DNA of 64,000 nucleotides. It comes from Haloferula helveola. Its GTDB lineage: Bacteria > Verrucomicrobiota > Verrucomicrobiia > Verrucomicrobiales > Akkermansiaceae. Below, piece after piece: positions 45,316-52,895 of the stretch (position 1 is the stretch's first letter; each line of letters opens with the position of its first letter). The position numbers were made by a program, and so were the translations under genes. The notes under the pieces were generated by a model. That model did not search any database. It worked only from the letters and a program-made list of their open reading frames with translations, and was not told the DNA's origin. The stretch covers positions 2,914,001 through 2,978,000 of the forward strand of contig NZ_AP024702.1 in the NCBI RefSeq assembly GCF_037076345.1. The letters run 5' to 3'.

Positions 45316-45774
45316 TCAATCGAGATCCTTGCGCTCGAGGGCCTTGTCGAGGTGGTCGAGGAAGAGGTCGATCTTCGGATACTGCGAAGCGAAGAAGCGG
45401 TTGAATTCCTTACCGTTGGAATCGAACAGGATCACGGTCGGGAAGCCCTCGATGTCGTATTTCTTGGCGTAGGGCTCGTTCTTCTTCTTCACCTCCTTGT
45501 CGCCGCGCGGGAAGTCCAGCTCGACGAGGATGAAGTCTTCGGAGGCCTTTTTGACGAACTCCTTCTTGGAGAACACGTTCTTGCGCATCGCGATGCACGG
45601 AGGGCACCAGTCGGAACCGGTGAACTCGACCAGCACGGGCTTGTTCTGGGCCTTGGCGTCCTTGAAGGCTTTCTCGAGATCGGTGCTCCAGCCTTCGAGC
45701 GTGTTGGCGAAGGCCGAGCTGACGAGGGCGGTGCCGGCCATGGCGAAGGCGGCGAGGTGAGTGATTGCTTTCAT
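45316..45774 (-). CDS. Exported thioredoxin-like protein (WCPPC)
   Basis: A 152-residue protein with a signal peptide (cut near AFA|NT) and a thioredoxin fold. The active site is WCPPC (Cys57, Cys60) and the cis-Pro loop is EGFPTVILFD. It is a tandem paralogue of the next gene but with a different CxxC dipeptide, which should give a different redox potential. The two are probably co-transcribed. Confidence 0.9.
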   Translation of the reverse strand: MKAITHLAAFAMAGTALVSSAFANTLEGWSTDLEKAFKDAKAQNKPVLVEFTGSDWCPPCIAMRKNVFSKKEFVKKASEDFILVELDFPRGDKEVKKKNEPYAKKYDIEGFPTVILFDSNGKEFNRFFASQYPKIDLFLDHLDKALERKDLD

Positions 45775-45850
45775 CGCAGTGTAGGCGTTGTGAGGCGGGG
45801 GATTATTTCAAAAATCTTGGCCGGATCGGTCGGGCGGTCTACCGAAAAGC

Positions 45851-46450
45851 ATGGCTGCGGAGAAACCGAGATTGGTGGTGGCGACGCGCAACGCCCACAA
45901 GACGGCGGAAATCCGCGAGATGATCGGCGACCGTTTCGAGGTGCTCGACGCGACCTCCTTCCCCGATCTGCCGGAGGTCGAGGAAACCGGATCCACCTTT
46001 CTGGAGAACGCGACACTCAAGGCGGTGTCGGTCAGCCGCGGCATCGGCGGGCTGGCGCTTTCCGATGATTCCGGCCTCGAGGTCGATGCCCTCGATGGCC
46101 GGCCCGGCGTGTGGTCGAGCTCGTTCGGTGGCGAGGAGGGAAACCACGCGAAGAACAACGAGCGGCTTCTCCGGGAAATGGATGGCGTCGCCGACCGCAA
46201 CGGGCGTTTCCGGTGCGTCATGGTGCTGGCGGACAAGGGCGAGGTGATCGCCGATTTCTCCGGCTCGGTCGAAGGGCGGATCCTGGCCGAGCGGAGCGGG
46301 GAGGGTGGTTTCGGCTACGATCCCCTGTTCGCTCCCGAGGGCTACGACGAAAGCTTTGCGGAGCTGGGATCCGAGGTGAAAAACGGCATGAGCCACCGCG
46401 GTCGGGCACTGGCGCAGGTCGTTGAGTGGCTGGAGTCGAGGCAGGCTTGA
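45851..46450 (+). CDS. rdgB: XTP/dITP diphosphatase (Ham1/RdgB)
   Basis: A 199-residue house-cleaning nucleotide pyrophosphatase. Signature stretches: VVATRNAHKTAEI, SDDSGLEVDAL, GFGYDPLF and MSHRGRAL. It removes inosine, xanthosine and related deaminated purine triphosphates from the pool. Length and motifs are normal. Confidence 0.95.
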   Translation: MAAEKPRLVVATRNAHKTAEIREMIGDRFEVLDATSFPDLPEVEETGSTFLENATLKAVSVSRGIGGLALSDDSGLEVDALDGRPGVWSSSFGGEEGNHAKNNERLLREMDGVADRNGRFRCVMVLADKGEVIADFSGSVEGRILAERSGEGGFGYDPLFAPEGYDESFAELGSEVKNGMSHRGRALAQVVEWLESRQA

Positions 46451-46501
46451 ACCGCCACTTTTGGCGAGCCACCACAGGGACGGACTGGTAGGAACCCGCG
46501 C

Positions 46502-48202
46502 GTGGCATTGCGATTGAGCCGACGCAACGGGCAGAAGATGTCGAAGGGCTGCGGCGCGCTCTTCGGTCTCGGTTGGACCGCGTTCAGCTCGATCTTTGTC
46601 GTCGCGGGCATCTGGGTGTTCTGGACCTCGGTGCAAAGCCGGACCTGGGAAAAGGTTCCGTGCGAGTTGGTGAAGTTCGAGATCATCGACGAGCCCAACA
46701 CCGATCCTCCTTTCCGGCCGGATCTTCTTTTCCGCTACGAATACGAGGGAACGCCTTACCAGAGCGACCGGTTGACCTCGGCCGACGACGACCGGGAATC
46801 GGATTACGAAACCCTCGTCGAGTTGCGTCAGGAACTCTACGGCAAGGAGCTCGACCTGACCTGCCGGGTGAATCCCGGCGATCTGTCGCAGGCGGTGCTG
46901 CAGGACTCGGCGGGCGACGCTTGGTTCGGCCTCGTTTTCGCGGGCTTCGGCGGTTGCTTCATGCTGGTCGGGATCGGTCTGACATTCACCGCGTTTGGTG
47001 AGGAAAAGGCGGCCAAGGCGAAGACGACTCCGGCCACGCTGAAGTCGCCGATGGCCGGGGTGCTCGGCTGCGGATTCTTCGGAGCTTTCGCCGCTGCCGG
47101 TCTCGGGATCCTGTTCGGGGTCGTCGTTCCGAAGGCCTTCGAATACTTCGACATGAGAGGGTGGGTCGAGACGCCCGCCGAAGTGGTTTGGTCGCGGGTC
47201 CGGTCGCACGACTCGGACGACGGCACCACCTATTCGGTCGACATCTTCTATCGCTACGAGTTCGAGGGCATCGAGTATCGATCGAACCGCCAGAGCGTCG
47301 TGGGAGGCAGCTCGAGCGGCCGGAAATCGAAGGCCGAGGTGGTGCGCAACCACCCGGCCGGCACGGCGATCCTCTGCTACGTCGATCCGGACGAACCGTG
47401 GAAGGCGGTGCGGGAGCGGAAGCTCGGCTGGTGGGCACTCTTCGCGCTGTTCCCGCTGCCATTCGCCGCGATCGGGCTCGGTGGCTTGTGGTTTGCCTTC
47501 GTCAAAAAGAAGAATCCCAAGGGTGATCGCGAGCCGGTGACGACCCGTGCGTCGCGATCGACTTCCGGCAAGTCATCCGAGTCCGGCATCCGGCTGAGCG
47601 GGGGCGGGAGCACGGTCGGCAAGCGGTTGCTTCATGTCGTCGGCGCGATCTTCCTCGCCGGGTTCTGGAACGGGATCACCGGGGTGTTCGTCTGGCAGAT
47701 GTGGCAAGGATGGTCGCGGGGCGAAGCTCCTTGGTTCCTGACGATCTTCCTGACTCCGTTCGTGCTGATCGGTCTCGGTCTGATCATCCACATCTTCTAC
47801 CGGATCTTCGCGATCTTCTCGCCGATGTACCGCGTCGAGTTTTCCGAACGCCATCTGTCGCCGGGAGGGCACGCGTCCATTTCGTGGAGACGGGCAGGCG
47901 GCGGCGGGACACCCAGGAGGCTGGCGCTGTGGCTGGTCGGTCGCGAGGAAGCGACCTACCGCCGGGGCACCAGCACGAGCACCGCGACATCGGTGTTCCA
48001 CGAGGAGGCGCTGTTCGAAACCGAGACCAAGATGATGATGCCCGCCGGGCGGGTGACCGTGGATCTGCCGGCCGATGCCGTTCCGAGTTTCCGGGGAACG
48101 CACAACAAGGTGAGGTGGTTCGTGATCCTGACCGCGGATGTGCCGATGCGTCCCGATGTGAAGGACGAGTACGAGATCGATGTGAAAGGAGGTCGTCGAT
48201 GA
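46502..48202 (+). CDS. Membrane protein with tandem DUF3592-like domains
   Basis: A 566-residue protein with two DUF3592-type units. Each consists of a membrane helix, an extracytoplasmic beta segment (PDLLFRYEYEGTPYQSDRL; VDIFYRYEFEGIEYRSNRQ, then YVDPDEPWKAV) and another helix. Further helices lie near 380-400 and 420-445 (GWSRGEAPWFLTIFLTPF). The C-terminal 130 residues are soluble and beta-rich. The GTG start at 46502 has GGTAGGAA upstream; an ATG at 46538 is the alternative. It overlaps the next gene by ATGA. Function unknown. Confidence 0.8.
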   Translation: MALRLSRRNGQKMSKGCGALFGLGWTAFSSIFVVAGIWVFWTSVQSRTWEKVPCELVKFEIIDEPNTDPPFRPDLLFRYEYEGTPYQSDRLTSADDDRESDYETLVELRQELYGKELDLTCRVNPGDLSQAVLQDSAGDAWFGLVFAGFGGCFMLVGIGLTFTAFGEEKAAKAKTTPATLKSPMAGVLGCGFFGAFAAAGLGILFGVVVPKAFEYFDMRGWVETPAEVVWSRVRSHDSDDGTTYSVDIFYRYEFEGIEYRSNRQSVVGGSSSGRKSKAEVVRNHPAGTAILCYVDPDEPWKAVRERKLGWWALFALFPLPFAAIGLGGLWFAFVKKKNPKGDREPVTTRASRSTSGKSSESGIRLSGGGSTVGKRLLHVVGAIFLAGFWNGITGVFVWQMWQGWSRGEAPWFLTIFLTPFVLIGLGLIIHIFYRIFAIFSPMYRVEFSERHLSPGGHASISWRRAGGGGTPRRLALWLVGREEATYRRGTSTSTATSVFHEEALFETETKMMMPAGRVTVDLPADAVPSFRGTHNKVRWFVILTADVPMRPDVKDEYEIDVKGGRR

Positions 48203-48603
48203 GCCGGGCTGAGATCGAGTTGGATGACGGTGACGCGTTCCGCCCCGGCGAAACCATGCGCGGCAAGGTCGTGGTCGGGCAACTCGAGGACTCCGACGGG
48301 CTCGAGATCAGGCTCTTCTGGGCGACCCGTGGCAGAGGAACCGAGGAACTCAAAGTTGTGGAGACCCGCCGCCTCGAAGCGAAGGGCCCGGAGCTGCCGT
48401 TCGAATTCGAGCTGCCTTTCGAGCCACCGAGTTTCTCCGGGTCATTGATCAGCGTTGTGTGGGCGCTTGAGTTGGTGGATTCGGAAGGCGAGGCGTGCGC
48501 GCATCGCGAGTTCGTGATGTCGCCCACGGGACGGGAACTGGAACTCGGGACGGTCGAGTCGCCCCGCCATCTCGGCAACAAGCGCCGGAAGAAGAAACGA
48601 TGA
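48199..48603 (+). CDS. Small beta-rich (arrestin-like) protein
   Basis: A 134-residue protein preceded by an excellent AAAGGAGG ribosome site. The pattern (ELDDGDAFRPGETMRGKVVV, PFEFELPFEPPSFSGSLISVVWALEL) is that of an immunoglobulin-like or arrestin-like beta sandwich, followed by a basic tail (GNKRRKKKR). The start overlaps the stop of the DUF3592 gene and the stop overlaps the start of the NTPase gene. Co-translation suggests a complex. Function unknown. Confidence 0.75.
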   Translation: MSRAEIELDDGDAFRPGETMRGKVVVGQLEDSDGLEIRLFWATRGRGTEELKVVETRRLEAKGPELPFEFELPFEPPSFSGSLISVVWALELVDSEGEACAHREFVMSPTGRELELGTVESPRHLGNKRRKKKR

Positions 48604-49169
48604 AAGCCCGCGAGAATCCCTTCGCTCCCGGGCGCATGGAGCGGGTGCTTCCGTTCGACCCGGAACTGGTCGGTACCACTTGGCAGGAGATCGAGTCGCG
48701 CTGGGAGTCGCTCGGCCGGCGGGCGTGTGTGGTCGGCCACCACGGGGCCGGCAAGACGACCTTCCTCGACGGCTTCGAGCGGCGGCTGTGTGGACGTGTC
48801 CCGGTCGTGCGGCTGTTCTTCAACCGGTCGAAGCGCCGTCTTGAGCCGGAGGACCTCGAAAAGCTCGGAGATCTTGGCGGGAAGTGCCTGTTGGTCGATG
48901 GCGACCGTCATCTGCCGCTGCGTGACCGGATCGAGCTGTGGCATGGGGCGCGGAAGGCGTCGGGAGTGGTGAGTGCCCGGCATCGGGCCGGCCGCCTGCC
49001 GGTGCTGCTTGGACTCAGGTCGAATCCCCAACTCGCTGAGTCGTTGCTCGGGCGCGCCTGCCCCAAGGAAGCGGCGGAGTTCCGGGAATTGCTGCCCGCT
49101 CTTCTCCGCCGGCACCGGGGGAACATCCGCAACGTCTGGCTCGAATGCTACGACCGCTGGGCCGGATAG
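48600..49169 (+). CDS. P-loop NTPase-like protein coupled to the DUF3592 operon
   Basis: A 189-residue protein with Walker A GHHGAGKT (residues 46-53) and a Walker B-like strand KCLLVDGD (Asp100). There is no ABC signature or kinase lid, and it is shorter than most AAA or GTPase proteins. It may be a small ATPase of the chromosome-locus type that serves the membrane protein of the same operon. The start codon overlaps the previous stop (ATGA). Confidence 0.75.
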   Translation: MKARENPFAPGRMERVLPFDPELVGTTWQEIESRWESLGRRACVVGHHGAGKTTFLDGFERRLCGRVPVVRLFFNRSKRRLEPEDLEKLGDLGGKCLLVDGDRHLPLRDRIELWHGARKASGVVSARHRAGRLPVLLGLRSNPQLAESLLGRACPKEAAEFRELLPALLRRHRGNIRNVWLECYDRWAG

Positions 49170-49191
49170 TTATTTCGGAACCAAAAACTTT

Positions 49192-49220
49192 TTGAAAAAC
49201 TTAACTAATTGAGGTAGAAG
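49192..49220 (+). promoter_or_regulatory. Possible promoter of the NlpC/P60-like gene
   Basis: An unusually AT-rich 60-base gap contains TTGAAA, then 17 bases, then TAGAAG (49215-49220). GAGG within it could instead serve as ribosome site. If the promoter is real, the mRNA would be almost leaderless. Confidence 0.3.
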
Positions 49221-49228
49221 CCCCGTTC

Positions 49229-49744
49229 ATGAAGCGTCGCGACTGGATCATGCTTTCGGCATCGGCCCTCGGATTCACCGCCTGCGGGCGTCAGATCACG
49301 GCCCGGCAACCGGTTTCCTACAACTTCGAGCACGGTCAGACGGCCATGCTGCGCGGCGGTATCGCCTTCGCGCCGAAGCGCGCTCCCGAGGCGGTGAAGC
49401 GCGCGATCCAGGCCGGCAACCGCTTGCAGGGGAAACCCTACAAATGGGGTGGTGGCCACGCGGTGCTCAACGACACAGGCTACGACTGCTCCGGGGCGGT
49501 CTCCTACGTCCTCCGGGAGGCGGGGCTGATGCAGGGTCAGATGCCTTCCAGCGGATTCTTCAACTACGGCGAACGTGGCGAAGGTAAATGGATCACCGTT
49601 TATGTCCGGAAGGGACACGTCTTCATGACGATCGCCGGCCTGCGGCTCGACACTGGCTGGGGATCCAACCGCAGCGGTCCGCGCTGGCTCACCAAGACGC
49701 GTCCCGGCAAGGGCCACGTGATGCGCCACCCGCGGGGGCTATAG
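49229..49744 (+). CDS. NlpC/P60-like cell-wall endopeptidase, probable lipoprotein
   Basis: A 171-residue protein. The N-terminus KRRDWIMLSASALGFTAC has a lipobox-like FTAC (Cys19). The NlpC/P60-type catalytic Cys87 lies in TGYDCSGAVSYVLREAG, preceded by KPYKWGGGHA. His130 in RKGHVFMTI is the probable catalytic His. It would cut peptide bonds in peptidoglycan at the envelope. It is monocistronic, with a hairpin right after the stop. Confidence 0.85.
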   Translation: MKRRDWIMLSASALGFTACGRQITARQPVSYNFEHGQTAMLRGGIAFAPKRAPEAVKRAIQAGNRLQGKPYKWGGGHAVLNDTGYDCSGAVSYVLREAGLMQGQMPSSGFFNYGERGEGKWITVYVRKGHVFMTIAGLRLDTGWGSNRSGPRWLTKTRPGKGHVMRHPRGL

Positions 49745-49747
49745 GAG

Positions 49748-49767
49748 AGCGGACACTCCTGTCCGCT
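49748..49767 (+). terminator. Hairpin after the NlpC/P60-like gene
   Basis: AGCGGACA and TGTCCGCT form an 8-bp stem with a CTCC loop, four bases after the stop codon, followed by only TTT. The arms resemble the core of the repeat at 43734-43797, and the 13-base word at 49747-49759 recurs at 19862. Confidence 0.5.
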
Positions 49768-49780
49768 TTGGAGGCGGAGT

Positions 49781-50434
49781 TCAGACCGGCGTGTCAGATT
49801 TCCACTCGACCGATTCCAGCGAGGGCAGCACCCGGTCGGCTTCCGAGAAATCGATGCATGCGGTCGTGCGGTTTGGAACCGCCCACACCGTCAGGCCCGC
49901 TTCCTTCGCCGAGTGCACCCCGTTCAGCGAGTCTTCGATCGCCAGGCAGCTCGTGCCGTCCTTGCCGAGTTGTCGGAGCGCTTCCAGCCACAGGTCCGGG
50001 GCGGGCTTGATGCGCGGGGCGTCGCCGCGGCACACCACCGCGTTGAAGTACGGTGCCAGCCGTAGCTTTTCCAGCCAGCCGTCGACCCACGCGTGGTTCG
50101 AGCTCGAAACGACCGCAAGGGGTGTGCCGGCGGTTTGCAGCCGGTCGAGCAGCGCAACGACCCCCGGCATCGGTCCGGACTTTTCCAGATCCGCCCGGAT
50201 CTCGACCTGCCGGTCGGCATCCAGCTGGTGCCAGTCGAAGCTGCGGCCGGTGAGGTCCTCGAGATGGGTCTTGGGCGACCAGGTGTCGAAGTCGGATCCG
50301 ACGCAGCGGGTGTAGGTTTCGAGCGGCAGGTCGTGGTCGTGGGCCCGGAAGGTCCGCTGCCAGGCCTCGTAGATCGCCCATTCGGTGTCGACCAGGATTC
50401 CGTCGAAGTCGAAGAGCACGGCGTCGAAGTTCAC
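49781..50434 (-). CDS. HAD-superfamily phosphatase (beta-phosphoglucomutase-like)
   Basis: The GTG at 50434 (NFDAVLFDFDGILVDTE) is preferred because family members begin right before this motif; an ATG at 50503 would add 23 unfamiliar residues. HAD motifs: DFDG with nucleophile Asp, VVSSSNHAW (motif II), KPAPDLWLEALRQLG (motif III Lys) and AIEDSLNGVHSAKEAG (motif IV). Four-helix cap. It probably dephosphorylates a small sugar phosphate. About 217 residues, normal length. Confidence 0.88.
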   Translation of the reverse strand: MNFDAVLFDFDGILVDTEWAIYEAWQRTFRAHDHDLPLETYTRCVGSDFDTWSPKTHLEDLTGRSFDWHQLDADRQVEIRADLEKSGPMPGVVALLDRLQTAGTPLAVVSSSNHAWVDGWLEKLRLAPYFNAVVCRGDAPRIKPAPDLWLEALRQLGKDGTSCLAIEDSLNGVHSAKEAGLTVWAVPNRTTACIDFSEADRVLPSLESVEWKSDTPV

Positions 50435-50530
50435 GGCCCCGGCATGGGGCGGGTGTCCGTTTCGCGCAAGGACGAAGCTTGCGCCCGTGCCCGGGTTTTC
50501 CATCTTCGGGGCGTGAGCGAGCCCGACCGG

Positions 50531-50848
50531 ATGAAATACAGGATCCTCGGCGAGGACCAGCAGAGCGACGAGGAGAAGATCGCCAAGTACACCGGCGAGG
50601 TCGCGTGGTCTTACCTGAAACCCCACTGCGAGCGGGGCGTGTTGATCTGGGTCGATCCCGAGCTCGACCTCAAGACGGTTGCGAAGGCCTTCATCGACGA
50701 CCAGAGCGAGCAGGTCGCCAACTGGCTGGGGAATGGCGACCTGGTCAAGACCGGCGAGTTGCACGCCGCCCAGTGGGAGGGGGGCGACGAGCTCTTCACC
50801 GCGGTGGTGGTGACGCCCTTCGTGCTGATGCAGCAGCTCGGTGGCTAG
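50531..50848 (+). CDS. DUF2288 family protein
   Basis: A 105-residue protein recognisable from EEKIAKYTGEVAWSYLKPHCERGVLIWVDPELDL and the following DDQSEQVANWL segment. DUF2288 proteins are small, soluble and uncharacterised. The ATG at 50531 is preferred; a GTG at 50513 is in frame. It is divergent from the HAD gene. Its TAG stop shares the CTAG tetranucleotide with the stop of the convergent gene. Confidence 0.82.
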   Translation: MKYRILGEDQQSDEEKIAKYTGEVAWSYLKPHCERGVLIWVDPELDLKTVAKAFIDDQSEQVANWLGNGDLVKTGELHAAQWEGGDELFTAVVVTPFVLMQQLGG

Positions 50849-51294
50849 CCTCCGAAACGTCGTTCGATGGCCTCGAGCTCGTCCCGGTAGTGACTGTGAA
50901 CCAGTAGCTTCGCTTTCTTTTGCGGAGCACGGATGACGAGGACGAGATCCGCTCCGGCGCAGCTCCGGACTTCGACCGCGCCCCGTTCGGTCAACGGAAC
51001 GGTGAAGCTGTGTTTGCGCGCGACCAGTTCGGCGAGGGGGAGGTATTCGATCTCACGCTCGGCTTCGGCGAGGCTCTCCTCGAGTTTGCGCTCCATCTTC
51101 GAGATCATCACGCCCGCCAGCTTGTCGGCGATCGGGTCACGGCTCTTCACTTTGGGCCCCATCGCCCGTCCGAGGTGGATCACATGGAGACCTTGGTCAT
51201 CGCAGACGAGCCGGAAAGTCTTGGCGCTGGCGATCAGCCCCGGCCGGGTTTTGGTCCGGGGAACGACAATGGTGCTGGTGGAAGTCGCGTTCAT
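50845..51294 (-). CDS. Conserved-looking small protein of unknown function
   Basis: A 149-residue soluble protein: a Thr/Ser-rich start, then beta strands (FRLVCDDQGLHVIHLGRAMG), a helical Lys/Glu-rich middle (ISKMERKLEESLAEAEREIE) and an end that reads like a PH-like or beta-barrel fold (FTVPLTERGAVEVRSCAGAD, LLVHSHYRDELEAIERRF). There is no catalytic motif. It overlaps the DUF2288 gene tail to tail by four bases. Confidence 0.7.
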   Translation of the reverse strand: MNATSTSTIVVPRTKTRPGLIASAKTFRLVCDDQGLHVIHLGRAMGPKVKSRDPIADKLAGVMISKMERKLEESLAEAEREIEYLPLAELVARKHSFTVPLTERGAVEVRSCAGADLVLVIRAPQKKAKLLVHSHYRDELEAIERRFGG

Positions 51295-51341
51295 CGGAAG
51301 GGGATAAACCGGAGCGGTCCGATGGATTCGCGAAAAGGTAG

Positions 51342-51424
51342 GGACGAGCGCCCACGCTCGTCCGTGGCCCGAAGCGGGCTGCGGGCCGTCCCGTTCCTTC
51401 GCGGTCGACCGAGGGCGGTCGACC
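51342..51424. repeat. Palindromic elements between two minus-strand genes
   Basis: GGACGAGCG-CCCA-CGCTCGTCC (51342-51363) is a perfect 9-bp hairpin. Two copies of the self-palindrome GGTCGACC (51403-51410 and 51417-51424) follow. They fill the 139-base gap after the TAXI-type gene and may terminate it. Confidence 0.5.
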
Positions 51425-51433
51425 CGACCTCTC

Positions 51434-52750
51434 TCAAGACCCCTGCAGGATCTGCAGCTTGTGGCGGACCTGGGCGCCCGCTTCGGCAAGTACGGTCTGG
51501 AAGATCCGGAACGACTCGTCGGGCTGCAGGCGCTCCTTCGCGAGTTGGTGCAAGGCGGTCGAGCGGATCATCTGCAACCGCTTCTGGATGTCGACCAGTT
51601 CGTCCTTGCTCTGCGGTTTCAGCATCCCGTCGAGGATGCGGTTGAGCTCGAGATAGTACTCGTCGATCCGGTCCTTGCGCTGCTGCAGCAGCCATTTCCC
51701 ACCGGCCCGGAACAGGCCGTAGCCGGCGACCCCCAGGGAGAAGAGCAGTCCGATGACCTCGGCGTAGCGGACGAGGAAGCCGGGTTCGTTGCGGGCGAAA
51801 TACTGCGCCGCCCCGTCGTGGAGCGGGAACTGGAGATTCGCGGTGTCGTCCATCGTTCCCATCATGGAGACTTCGCGGTCTCCGACCGTCAGCCGGCTGC
51901 GGTTCTCCGCCAGCATGCGGGTGATCCGTCGGGCGGCGGTGTCCGGCAGGTCGGCGCGGGCCGCCAGTACCGTCCGGATCGCCAGCGTGGGTATCGGAGC
52001 ACTCGGAACACCGGGCTTTCCGTCATGGGGCATCGAGTAGGCGTGGACGGGGATCAGGTAGGGCTCGACGTAAGGGTAGTTGAGTCGAAATCCCTCGATT
52101 TCGCTGCCGGGACCGATGTCGCCGCCGATGCCAAGCAGTCTCACTCCACCACCGGCGACCAGCTGCTCGACGGCATCCGACTTCAGGCTCAGCACCATGA
52201 GGAGGCCGTCGATCTTTCCTTCGGCAAGGAGGTCGCGGGCTTCGGCAATCCGCATCGGCAGAATCTCGGTCCTGGACACATCCACCTCGAAGTGCCGGAT
52301 CAGCTCCTCGACCACGCGGTGGCTGCCGCTGTCCGGCAGTCCCACCGCGATCTTTTTCTCCTCGATGTCTCCGGGACCGAGGATTCCCGAATCGTCCCGA
52401 ACGAGAAAGTGGAGCACGTCCTTGTGGAGCGGGACGAGGGTCCGGATCCCATCGACGGCCACGGTGTCGTTCTGGATCAGGGCCAGATCGGCCTCGCCGG
52501 ACTGCAGGCGCCGCGCGTTCTCGCCGCTGCCCGCGCTTTCGATCACCTCGATACCCTGCTCGCCATCGCCCACCGCCGTGCGGATGGCTTCAGCCAACGG
52601 CAGATACACGCCGCCGGGTTGGCCGGACGACAGCTGGAGGTTCCGGCCCGACTTCGAGGAAAAGGCGAGAAACACGACCAGGCAGACGACTGCCGCGGCA
52701 AAGCTGATCGTAAGGATGGCGTAGGGCCGGCGCAGGTCTTTGGAGTTCAT
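51434..52750 (-). CDS. Membrane-tethered TAXI-type solute-binding protein
   Basis: A 438-residue protein. An N-terminal membrane segment (residues about 10-30) is followed by a TAXI-family binding fold of TRAP-type transporters: LSSGQPGGVYLPLAEAIRTA, ESAGSGENARRLQSGEADLALIQND, VGLPDSGSHRVVEELIRHFE. A second membrane helix near 340 (VIGLLFSLGVAGYGLF) leads to a cytoplasmic helical tail of about 90 residues. Ordinary TAXI proteins are free periplasmic proteins. No DctM/DctQ permease gene is adjacent, so a sensor-like role is possible. Confidence 0.85.
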   Translation of the reverse strand: MNSKDLRRPYAILTISFAAAVVCLVVFLAFSSKSGRNLQLSSGQPGGVYLPLAEAIRTAVGDGEQGIEVIESAGSGENARRLQSGEADLALIQNDTVAVDGIRTLVPLHKDVLHFLVRDDSGILGPGDIEEKKIAVGLPDSGSHRVVEELIRHFEVDVSRTEILPMRIAEARDLLAEGKIDGLLMVLSLKSDAVEQLVAGGGVRLLGIGGDIGPGSEIEGFRLNYPYVEPYLIPVHAYSMPHDGKPGVPSAPIPTLAIRTVLAARADLPDTAARRITRMLAENRSRLTVGDREVSMMGTMDDTANLQFPLHDGAAQYFARNEPGFLVRYAEVIGLLFSLGVAGYGLFRAGGKWLLQQRKDRIDEYYLELNRILDGMLKPQSKDELVDIQKRLQMIRSTALHQLAKERLQPDESFRIFQTVLAEAGAQVRHKLQILQGS

Positions 52751-52895
52751 GAATCTGGGGTTCTCCGGTCTGCGGAATTCTCACCAGACCGCGGAAACTG
52801 GCCAGTCGATTTCGACCTCCGGCCGATGAAGTCCGCTCTTCCGCCACCCCCTTCTTGCCCTACCGCACCGGTCTCGCCAAAGTGGGCCGCGCCCG

